Origin: Desulfonema limicola
Lineage (GTDB): Bacteria; Desulfobacterota; Desulfobacteria; Desulfobacterales; Desulfosalsimonadaceae
Direction of reading: 5' to 3'
Length of the DNA stretch: 11,272 bases
NCBI GenBank assembly: GCA_020722245.1
Contig: DYLE01000058.1
Location: 1 to 11,272 of the forward strand
Made by a program: the position numbers and the translations under genes. Positions 1-6,229 of the stretch are shown piece by piece; position 1 is the first letter of the stretch, and each line of letters starts with the position of its first letter. Under the pieces are notes generated by a model. It ran no database searches, had not been told where the DNA came from, and saw only the letters and a list, made by a program, of their open reading frames with translations.

Positions 1-325
1 AGGTCATAAAACTTTATATAAATTGTCGGTTAAAACCGGCGCGAAAATCGGTGATAGTTCAATTTTCAGCTTTTTTTCAAAGTCCGCCAGGGGCTTTCAG
101 GGTGAACCCGTAAAAAGCTATCTATCCCGCTTTGCGGTATTTTTATAGTAAGTAACTTATGGATTTTTTCAATATTTTTACCACAGCGAAAGAAGGCTGA
201 AGGTAGAAGACTGAAGTCTGAAGGTGAAAAACTGGCGTTTTTCTCTGTGTGCTTTGTGCTCTCTGTGGTTCATTTGTTCATTCTTCAAACCGGAACATAT
301 AAGTTCCTTGGAAGCAGCAGGGTTT
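1..325. other. Intergenic region, no gene seen
   Basis: No convincing reading frame or RNA gene is visible on either strand. What it does hold: a small perfect hairpin at 27-38 (CGGTT-AA-AACCG); a possible weak terminator at 124-146; a stretch at 195-230 in which the heptamer CTGAAGG or a near copy recurs three times; a T/G-rich run at about 240-272 of repeated CTCTGTG/CTTTGTG units; and a short hairpin at 292-307 (GGAAC, 6-base loop, GTTCC) just past the end of the flavoprotein gene. The low-complexity runs resemble the degenerate intergenic repeats seen in many environmental bacterial genomes; I cannot assign them a function. Confidence 0.5.
124..146 (+). terminator. Possible weak intrinsic terminator for a gene left of the window
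   Basis: A short stem CCGC-TTT-GCGG at 127-137, extended by two further pairs across one mismatch, is followed at once by a T-rich run (TATTTTTAT). The stem is short and the gene it would serve lies outside the window, so this is only a candidate. Confidence 0.2.
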
Positions 326-1957
326 TCAGCCTTGGTGAATGCCGGCGCCGGCGATTGATCGGGCCGCCATGCGGCCGGTCAGGATGCAGTTGGAGATGAA
401 CAGGCCCTCCAGGGATCGCCTGCCGCTGCTTCCGCCGCCTCCGAAACCGGCGGCCTCGCCCACCGCATAGAGGCCGGAAACCGGCTCCCCCTGAGGGTTC
501 ATCACCCGGCTTTCCAGGTCGGTCTGGATCCCGCCGAGAGATTTGCGGATGAGGATATGCAGGCGGATGGCGATCAGGGGAAGGGCCTTTGGATCGACGA
601 TCTTCTGGAATTTGCAGGTCCGGAGCTTATCCCCCCGGAAATTCCGGAACTGGGCGATGCGCCGGAGCTGATCGTCCGCGTGAAACGCGGGGCCGCGTTC
701 GATCTGATCGTCGTACTCGGCGATATCGCGGGAGAGCGCCTCCGGGTCCACATCTTCGGATCCGGTCAGGGTGTTCATCCGGGCTGCCAGTTCCTTCACG
801 GAGTCTGCGGTGACGAAATCCGGACAATCCCTGGTCATTTCCTCAAGCAGGTCCTTCTGCCCGAAAAGGATCGTTTTGATCAACCCCACAATGTCCCTGT
901 CCCGGATTGCCGGGTTGTGCTCCGCTCCGGAAATCGCCAGCTCTTTCAGACCGATTTTACGATTCAGGATAAGCCAGGAGTATTTTTTTTGTTGTTTACA
1001 GATCTGGTGCCAGAGAAAACGGTTGTCGTAATATCCCACCAGCGGCTGCGGGCCGATCCGGCGTCCCTGGTAGTCCATCCACAGGGCGGATCGAAACGGG
1101 ATGACGGAGAGTCCATGCCCCGCGAATTTCGGATGCGGCGGGGTGATGCCGCCGGGATAGTTCCAGAGGTGCTGAAGATGCGTCACCATCCCGCCCGCCT
1201 TCTCGGTTTGATCGTGAAGTTCGCCGTTGCAGAAGGGATGGGTTCCGATAAACATATTTTTCGGCGGATCCCCCAATTCCGGCGGCCAGTTTTTTCGGAC
1301 CCGATCCAGGTCGCCCCCGATTCCTCCGGTGGCGATGACAATCGCATCCCCCGAGGCCCTGAAGGGTTCTCCGGTCGCTTCGATCACCCCGGAGCAGGCA
1401 TTGACCCGGGAGCCCGAATCATCCAGATGCCGGACATGATGACCGAAGCAGAGCTGAAGCCTGTCTTTGTTCGGGTGATGGATCAGCCGGTCGATCAGCC
1501 TTCGCGTCAGCTCGTAACCGGTCCCCCAGATCACATGATAGCGGGGAAGGGTATTGCCGGGCGTGTAAAGCCCCCTCTCCACCCACATCACCTGGGGCAA
1601 AAACCGGATCCCTTTTTCGCGGACCCAGTTGTAGATTTCGGGTAAGCAGGCATGGCAGTAGAGTTCCGCCCACTTTCGGGGGAACACGTCGCTTTTCGAA
1701 AATTCCGAATACCGCATCCAGTCGGACAAAAAAAGGTCCGCCGAATCGGCTATTTTGCACCTTTTCTGTTCAGGGGTTTTGATCAGGAGCATTCCCCCGA
1801 AGGCGGTGATGGCCTGCCCCCCGAATTTTTCCCGGCTGTCCCGGTCCAGCAGAATGACGCTTTTGTTGTATTCGAGGAGTTCCAGGGCCGTCGTGATGCC
1901 GGCGATACCGCCTCCGATAACGACGGCGTCCGCCTGGTATTTTTTTTCTGAGGTCAT
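326..1957 (-). CDS. FAD-dependent dehydrogenase, KstD/fumarate-reductase flavoprotein type
   Basis: A 543-residue flavoprotein of the FAD_binding_2 superfamily. Residues 9-40 form the N-terminal Rossmann fold: VVIGGGIAG at 12-20 and an acidic residue (Asp38) ending the second strand, where the ribose of FAD binds. The tail, about 495-535, has the other FAD-contacting block, GLYAVGEAAGFGGGG, then a Gly/Arg-rich turn and LEGLFISN. Length and both end blocks match the bacterial 'FAD-binding dehydrogenase' group related to 3-ketosteroid delta-1-dehydrogenase, including the early GGQA...FGG segment and the WGTGYEL segment. The family inserts or removes C-C double bonds; the substrate here is unknown. 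No signal peptide or haem motif is seen, so it is probably cytoplasmic. The ATG start gives the full FAD motif, though no good ribosome binding site precedes it. It follows iorB on the same strand after 228 bases, so it may be separately transcribed. Confidence 0.85.
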   Translation of the reverse strand: MTSEKKYQADAVVIGGGIAGITTALELLEYNKSVILLDRDSREKFGGQAITAFGGMLLIKTPEQKRCKIADSADLFLSDWMRYSEFSKSDVFPRKWAELYCHACLPEIYNWVREKGIRFLPQVMWVERGLYTPGNTLPRYHVIWGTGYELTRRLIDRLIHHPNKDRLQLCFGHHVRHLDDSGSRVNACSGVIEATGEPFRASGDAIVIATGGIGGDLDRVRKNWPPELGDPPKNMFIGTHPFCNGELHDQTEKAGGMVTHLQHLWNYPGGITPPHPKFAGHGLSVIPFRSALWMDYQGRRIGPQPLVGYYDNRFLWHQICKQQKKYSWLILNRKIGLKELAISGAEHNPAIRDRDIVGLIKTILFGQKDLLEEMTRDCPDFVTADSVKELAARMNTLTGSEDVDPEALSRDIAEYDDQIERGPAFHADDQLRRIAQFRNFRGDKLRTCKFQKIVDPKALPLIAIRLHILIRKSLGGIQTDLESRVMNPQGEPVSGLYAVGEAAGFGGGGSSGRRSLEGLFISNCILTGRMAARSIAGAGIHQG

Positions 1958-1995
1958 GTTTTGACTCGGCGTAAGGGGCGAGAGGTTAATGCATC

Positions 1996-2170
1996 AGTAA
2001 AAAGCCAACTGTGAGCGGGATTGAGGATTTCGGGGAAATAAGCGGTTTGCGTTGAATGCGTTAAAAATTGCAAGCTGTTTGAGGCGCTTGCGCCGAGTTC
2101 TTGCAATTTAGCATTCAATGCAAATCGCGCCCCGAAAGACTCACGAAGCGAACAGTTTGGACTTTTTACT
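1996..2170. repeat. 175-base imperfect palindrome (MITE-like or large hairpin)
   Basis: The two halves are imperfect reverse complements over nearly their whole length. Matching blocks run from the ends inwards: AGTAAAAAG (1996-2004) with CTTTTTACT (2162-2170); CCAACTGT with ACAGTTTGG; TTTCGGGG (2028-2035) with CCCCGAAA (2130-2137); TTTGCGTTGAATGC with GCATTCAATGCAAA; TTGCAAG with CTTGCAA; and a central GGCGC-TT-GCGCC hairpin (2083-2094). ATC stands directly outside both ends (1993-1995 and 2171-2173), which could be a 3-base target duplication or chance. No coding capacity is seen. It sits 14 bases past the iorB stop, so as RNA it would fold into a long hairpin at the 3' end of that operon. 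A non-autonomous mobile element or a REP-like 3' hairpin are the main readings. Confidence 0.75.
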
Positions 2171-2184
2171 ATCCCATCAAGAGA

Positions 2185-2799
2185 TTACTGCATCGTCATC
2201 GCCATGCCTTTGTCAAAGGCGGCGAGGTTTTTCTCCAGCTTGTCGGCGGAAAGCCAATGGGCGATCACCGTTTCGAACAGGCTTCGATCCAGCGGCAGAT
2301 CGCCGGTTCCGGCCAGAGCGCCGATCAGCATGATGTTGCTGAGAATCGGGTTGCCCATCTTGACGGCCTCATCCGTTGTATTGACGAACCATACCCGGCC
2401 CGACAGTTCGGACAGCCACTGCCGGTGCTGCTCTTCGGTCGGATAGGTGAATTCGCCGGAGATCACGTTAACCGAATGGATCGGCCTCATGTTGCAGATC
2501 ACCTGGACATCGGGGTTTCCCAGTTGACCGAGCACCCGAATGGCTTCTGCGGGCTCCATGGCGACGATCATGTGCGCGCCCCCTTTGGGGATCTGGGGGG
2601 AAAAGGTGATGTCTTCGGAAATCCGCAGATCGCTCCGCACGGCTCCGCCCCGCTGGGACGCGCCGAAGGTCTCTCCGATGGTGACGCGGTAGCCGAGGAT
2701 GGAGAGCATGTTGCCGATCACCCGGGAGGCCATTACGTTGCCTTGCCCCCCCACGCCGGTGATCACCAGGTTGTAGGGGTTACTCTTCAGGGGTTTCAT
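2185..2799 (-). CDS. iorB: Indolepyruvate:ferredoxin oxidoreductase, beta subunit
   Basis: The 204-residue small subunit of the arylpyruvate-oxidising enzyme. With IorA it converts indolepyruvate, phenylpyruvate or similar 2-oxo acids plus CoA into the aryl-acetyl-CoA, CO2 and reduced ferredoxin. It is the gamma-type domain of the 2-oxoacid:ferredoxin oxidoreductase superfamily: the glycine-rich loop TGVGGQGN lies at residues 14-21, and the conserved GETFGASQRGGAV block at about 47-59. Length fits the family. The frame is open further upstream, but the ATG at 2799 is the right start: it overlaps the iorA stop as TGATG, and AAGGAGG lies 8 bases before it at about 2808-2814. That arrangement implies translational coupling and a 1:1 supply of subunits. 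Confidence 0.93.
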   Translation of the reverse strand: MKPLKSNPYNLVITGVGGQGNVMASRVIGNMLSILGYRVTIGETFGASQRGGAVRSDLRISEDITFSPQIPKGGAHMIVAMEPAEAIRVLGQLGNPDVQVICNMRPIHSVNVISGEFTYPTEEQHRQWLSELSGRVWFVNTTDEAVKMGNPILSNIMLIGALAGTGDLPLDRSLFETVIAHWLSADKLEKNLAAFDKGMAMTMQ

Positions 2800-4754
2800 C
2801 AGGCCGCCTCCTTTTTGCCGGACGTCGCTGGTGTTTTTTGAATGGCCTTGGCAGGGCAGATGGAAGCGCAGACGCCGCAACCGGCGCACAGGATCGGATC
2901 GATCCGGGCCTTTTTGGTTTCCTTATCCCAGACCAGCCCCGGGCAATGGAAAATGCGGGTGCACAGCCGGTTGCAGCCGCACTCCTCGCCCAGGCAGCGT
3001 TTTGCATCCACAATCATCTCAAATTTTTTTACCCCCTTTTTTTCGGGGCTTAAGGCGCATACCTGTTTGAGGATCAGCACCCGGGTTCCTTTTTCTTCCA
3101 GAAGCTGAAACAGGATCTCCTGGGTTTTTTCCACCTCGAAAGGATCGGAGATTCGCACCTTGGCGCCGATGGCTTCACAGACCTTGGCGATGTCGATGGC
3201 CTTGGCGATATCCCCCATGGCGTTTTTTTCGATGCCGGGGTGGGGCTGAAATCCGGTCATGGCGGTTCCGCTGTTGTCCAGAATCACCATGATCATGTTC
3301 GCGCCGTGGTGAACGGCGTTGGCCAGGGCGGGAATGCCGCTATGAAAAAAGGTGGAGTCGCCGCACACCGAAAACACCGGCTGCTCCATGCCGAACTGTT
3401 CCAGCTTGCCGAATCCGCCGGCCAGTCCGGTCCCGGACCCCATGGCGTGCGCGGTCTTGAGGGTGCCGAAGTTGATGGGCGACAGCCCCATGGTGTAGCA
3501 TCCCACATCGCCGCACACAAAGCCCTGCCGGTGATCCATCTGGAGCACGTTTTCAATGGACCAGAGCGTGGCCCGGTGAGGACACCCCGGACAGAAGGTC
3601 CAATCCCTGGCCGGCGCGCCGAAAAATACCCGTTCGGCGACTTTTTTTTCATATTCCTCAGGCCTCTGATCCAGCTTTGCGCCGGTGATTTTCGCCAGCG
3701 CGCCGGCGACCAGGCTCGGGCTCATTTCCCCGAAACCCGGAAGGATTCCGTCGCGTTTGCCCAAAATGCGCTTGATGCCGATCTCCGACGCCATTTCATA
3801 AGCCAGGACCTTGAGATTTTCTTCAAGAAACGGCAGGACCTCTTCCACCACAAGGACCAGCCCGACCTTCTGCAGGTGTTTGCGGATCAAACCTTTCGGC
3901 AGCGGCCAGGTGGTGGCCAGTTTCAATATCCCCACCCGGCTCTGCAAACCAAGCAGGTGAACCGCTTCGATGCTGTAGAGGTTGCAGGCGCTGCTGGTGA
4001 GGATCAGGACCTCGGGATTCTCCGGCCCGGTATAGCTGTTGAAGGGGCAGCTTTCGAACCGTTGCTCGGCTTTTTTGATTTTTTCCTGCAACTGGGGGTG
4101 CTTGAAGAAAATGGGAAGGGTGATCACCGACCCGGTCATCTGGTCAAGGATGAATCCATTGTAGGAAAATACCGCCTTCCTTTCGGTTTGCGGCAGCTCA
4201 TTCAGAATAACCTGTCCGCTGGCGTGGGAAAGCCGGGTGGTGCTTCGAATAAAAATGATGCTTCGGAGCTCTTCGGACAGCTCATAGGCCCATTTGATCA
4301 GATCCTTGGCGTCCTGGAAGTTGCCGGGTTCCAGAAGCGGAATTTCAAGCATCTGGGCGAAATGCCGCATCTCCCCTTCATGCTGGCTGGAATGGGCGTT
4401 GGGGTCGTCGCAGGCCACCAGGACCATGCCGCCCCGGGTTCCGGATAATGCCAGGTGCAGCAGGAAATCGGACGCCACATGGACGCCGTTCATTTTCATG
4501 GTGCACATGGACCTAAGACCCGCCAGCGAGCCGGCGGCGGCGACCTCCGCGGCCACCTTTTCATTGACGGACCACTCCACATACATGTTCCGGTCTTTGG
4601 CCACCCTGCTCAGGTTCTCGATGATATCCGAAGAAGGCGTGCCCGGATATCCGGCGACCACCTGGACCCCGGCCTCGAGGGCGCCGCGGGCGATCGCCTC
4701 ATTTCCCATGAGCAGACGCTGTTCGCCTTTTTTCCCTTTAAGTATGGCCGACAT
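2799..4754 (-). CDS. iorA: Indolepyruvate:ferredoxin oxidoreductase, alpha subunit
   Basis: The 651-residue catalytic subunit, full length for the family. Residues 16-65 form the pyrimidine-binding part of the thiamine-pyrophosphate fold (GNEAIARGALEAG, GYPGTPSSDI, and NEKVAAE with the Glu that activates thiamine). The pyrophosphate/Mg2+ part follows in the second half: CPGCPHRATLW, CGDVGCYTMG, then CGDSTFFHSG and DNSGTAMTG, ending in QPHPG. The last ~75 residues are a ferredoxin-like domain for two 4Fe-4S clusters. The nearer motif is the variant CLGEECGCNRLC...C, and the last is the regular CAGCGVCASICP. The enzyme acts in the cytoplasm, usually in anaerobic use of aromatic amino acids or, run in reverse, in their synthesis. 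The ATG at 4754 is preceded by GGAGG at 6-base spacing and lies inside the end of the upstream frhB-like gene (17-base overlap). Confidence 0.95.
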   Translation of the reverse strand: MSAILKGKKGEQRLLMGNEAIARGALEAGVQVVAGYPGTPSSDIIENLSRVAKDRNMYVEWSVNEKVAAEVAAAGSLAGLRSMCTMKMNGVHVASDFLLHLALSGTRGGMVLVACDDPNAHSSQHEGEMRHFAQMLEIPLLEPGNFQDAKDLIKWAYELSEELRSIIFIRSTTRLSHASGQVILNELPQTERKAVFSYNGFILDQMTGSVITLPIFFKHPQLQEKIKKAEQRFESCPFNSYTGPENPEVLILTSSACNLYSIEAVHLLGLQSRVGILKLATTWPLPKGLIRKHLQKVGLVLVVEEVLPFLEENLKVLAYEMASEIGIKRILGKRDGILPGFGEMSPSLVAGALAKITGAKLDQRPEEYEKKVAERVFFGAPARDWTFCPGCPHRATLWSIENVLQMDHRQGFVCGDVGCYTMGLSPINFGTLKTAHAMGSGTGLAGGFGKLEQFGMEQPVFSVCGDSTFFHSGIPALANAVHHGANMIMVILDNSGTAMTGFQPHPGIEKNAMGDIAKAIDIAKVCEAIGAKVRISDPFEVEKTQEILFQLLEEKGTRVLILKQVCALSPEKKGVKKFEMIVDAKRCLGEECGCNRLCTRIFHCPGLVWDKETKKARIDPILCAGCGVCASICPAKAIQKTPATSGKKEAA

Positions 4755-5880
4755 GATCTTCCTCCGGTTCGATACGCATTCCTTTAATAACCGCTGGGTT
4801 CACGCGAAGCGCGGCATGTCCGTTATCCGCGTTGTTGATGCAGCCCTCTTTCAATGCCTGCCGGAAGGCCCTGACTTTTTTGTTGCCTGCCGCGGTCAAA
4901 AGGTGTTCGAAGCTTTCCTTCGGCATTCGGTCCGTGATTAAAAATCCCGACTTTTCGGCGTCGGCGATGAGTTTTGCGCCTTTTTCCGTTCGAATGATCA
5001 GGGTGTTCCATCCGGGTCTCCCCTCCAGAACGCCCACGGACACATCAGCCCATTCGGCCGTCATATCCGGACAGATGGAACAGGAATGGGGGATCATGGG
5101 CCGGATTTCGGAAAGCGGGATCTTGATTTCGTCATCCGCCGTCGTGACGATCAAAATTTCGGAGGGCGGCGGCGGAATATCGAGTTTTTTGATTTTTTCG
5201 ACATCCCCCCTGGCCGACAGGTATTTTACAAGGTTCCGGGCGTCCAGGGTCCAGGTGCAGAACAGGCCGACGGTCAGGCCGACCGTGTCTTTAAAATCCT
5301 CTCTCTTTAAGGGATTGGTTCGGATTTTTGCAACGGCGGTGAGCTGGCAGGGGGTTCCCACAATACCCAGGCGCTTGTAGTTCAGCTCCTGAGCCTTGTT
5401 GAGCATGGATACCGTAGGAGAGGTGAGGTATTTCGAGGATGCGCATGGGACCACGTCTTCAGGCCGGGTAACCAGCTTCGGGATCGGAAACAATCCTTTC
5501 CAGTCGGTTAAGACCGCGGCATCGATTTGTCCCTTCTGCAGCGCGCGGGTCATCAGCGCAGAAACCGTGCCTCCGGCCTGGAAATTGCCGGAGATCATTT
5601 TCGGGCCCGCCTTCGAAATCATCACCTTTTCATAGGAACCCAGGGGGCTTCCCTCGTATGCTTTACCGAAAAGGAAATTCGAAAGCTCATCTAGATCCAC
5701 TTCGGCTTTTGGGCAATAGGCATGACACCGGCCCTGCTGCCGGGTGCAGGAAAAGAGCATGCTGGTCTTGCCTTTGTAGCTCTTGAGATAAGGGCACATC
5801 TGTGTGCAGGCTCCGCAGCCGATGCACAAATCCTTGTTTAAAACATCCGCCGCCAGCTCATTGGGGCCAAAGACCTGCAT
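4738..5880 (-). CDS. Coenzyme F420 hydrogenase/dehydrogenase beta-subunit family Fe-S flavoprotein
   Basis: About 380 residues. An N-terminal ferredoxin segment has C19-x2-C22-x2-C25-x3-C29-P, and then a second cysteine set C45...C52-x3-C56-P with an unusual spacing. The FrhB/FdhB N- and C-terminal domains follow, recognised by FQAGGTVSALM, GTPCQLTA, GLFCTW, CSICPDMTAEWADVSVG and the late RTEKG. Family members bind FAD plus 4Fe-4S clusters and move electrons between ferredoxin-level carriers and F420, NAD(P) or partner enzymes. Here, first in an operon with iorA and iorB and overlapping iorA by 17 bases, it probably serves as electron outlet or inlet for the oxidoreductase. A GTG at 5919 in frame is less likely as a start: AAGGAGGT stands 3 bases before the ATG at 5880, whereas the GTG overlaps its own purine tract. 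Its redox partner is not evident. Confidence 0.9.
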   Translation of the reverse strand: MQVFGPNELAADVLNKDLCIGCGACTQMCPYLKSYKGKTSMLFSCTRQQGRCHAYCPKAEVDLDELSNFLFGKAYEGSPLGSYEKVMISKAGPKMISGNFQAGGTVSALMTRALQKGQIDAAVLTDWKGLFPIPKLVTRPEDVVPCASSKYLTSPTVSMLNKAQELNYKRLGIVGTPCQLTAVAKIRTNPLKREDFKDTVGLTVGLFCTWTLDARNLVKYLSARGDVEKIKKLDIPPPPSEILIVTTADDEIKIPLSEIRPMIPHSCSICPDMTAEWADVSVGVLEGRPGWNTLIIRTEKGAKLIADAEKSGFLITDRMPKESFEHLLTAAGNKKVRAFRQALKEGCINNADNGHAALRVNPAVIKGMRIEPEEDHVGHT

Positions 5881-5923
5881 TGGACCTCCTTCTGGATCAG
5901 TACTGAAAAAGTAAGTCACCTCC

Positions 5924-5948
5924 GCCGATTTTTTGAATAGGAATCGGC
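5924..5948 (-). promoter_or_regulatory. Inverted repeat in the leader of the IOR operon
   Basis: GCCGATT at 5924-5930 and AATCGGC at 5942-5948 are perfect complements separated by 11 bases, 44 bases upstream of the ATG at 5880. It could be an operator half-site pair or an RNA hairpin; no protein or ligand can be assigned. Confidence 0.35.
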
Positions 5949-6124
5949 CGGCTCGAGTTTTTTGAGAAAATATTAATTGGGATGGGAAGCAAGGTTGTAA
6001 ACGAGGTTGATGTCAGGAAAAATAATAAGTTTTTGTGTGAAAGAGCCGTATCCGTCTGTTGCATAGTTTGTATTTAAGCGGATCGGTTTAAACATAAGGG
6101 CCAGGAATTGGTTTCTAATGTTTG

Positions 6125-6155
6125 ATTATATGGCAAGATTCGGCCGGTGTGTCAA
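6125..6155 (-). promoter_or_regulatory. Sigma-70-type promoter candidate for the frhB-like/iorA/iorB operon
   Basis: On the minus strand a perfect TTGACA (6155-6150) and a perfect TATAAT (6130-6125) are separated by 19 bases, about 2 longer than ideal. Transcription would begin near 6118, giving a leader of about 238 bases before the ATG at 5880. The element lies 75 bases beyond the LarA-like stop codon, which suggests that the operon can be transcribed independently of that gene. Confidence 0.5.
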
Positions 6156-6229
6156 GTTTAAAACCTTGAATGGCGGGCTGCTTTACCCGGCGCGGATGGA
6201 AAAGAAGAACGGATCGGCCTTAGAAAGGG

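Larger units (their letters stand above)
5881..6229 (-). other. Spacer and probable long leader of the frhB-like/iorA/iorB operon
   Basis: This 349-base gap lies between the LarA-like stop and the operon start. I see no gene in it. In the direction of transcription it holds a promoter candidate (6155-6125); a pair of complementary blocks, CCGATCCG and CGGATACGG, that could fold across about 20 bases; and a 7-base-pair inverted repeat (5948-5924) close to the first gene. No recognisable riboswitch consensus was found. No convincing terminator for the LarA-like gene was seen either, so read-through into the operon is possible. Confidence 0.4.

Noticed and set aside
292..307. Hairpin GGAAC-ATATAA-GTTCC as terminator of the FAD dehydrogenase gene
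   Set aside because: Only five base pairs, and no T-run follows on the minus strand.
557..1645. Plus-strand open frame of 362 residues
   Set aside because: It is antisense to the FAD-dependent dehydrogenase, has a composition rich in Pro, Gly, Asp and Arg without any motif, and results from codon bias of the real gene.
2101..2841. Plus-strand open frame of 246 residues
   Set aside because: Antisense to iorB and starting inside the palindrome; His/Gly/Asp-rich, no recognisable fold.
2799..2889. Upstream in-frame start for iorB at 2889
   Set aside because: It would add 30 Arg-rich residues overlapping the iorA end, while the ATG at 2799 has a strong ribosome binding site and the family N-terminus.
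3240..4448. Plus-strand open frame of 402 residues
   Set aside because: It lies fully antisense to iorA, whose thiamine and Fe-S motifs are unmistakable; the translated antisense sequence shows no domain.
5881..5919. GTG start at 5919 for the FrhB-like protein
   Set aside because: Its only purine tract overlaps the GTG itself; the ATG at 5880 has AAGGAGGT at a usable distance and gives the normal family N-terminus.
6170..6215. GC-rich CGGG...CCCG repeat as terminator of the LarA-like gene
   Set aside because: The stem is only four base pairs and lacks a T-tract.
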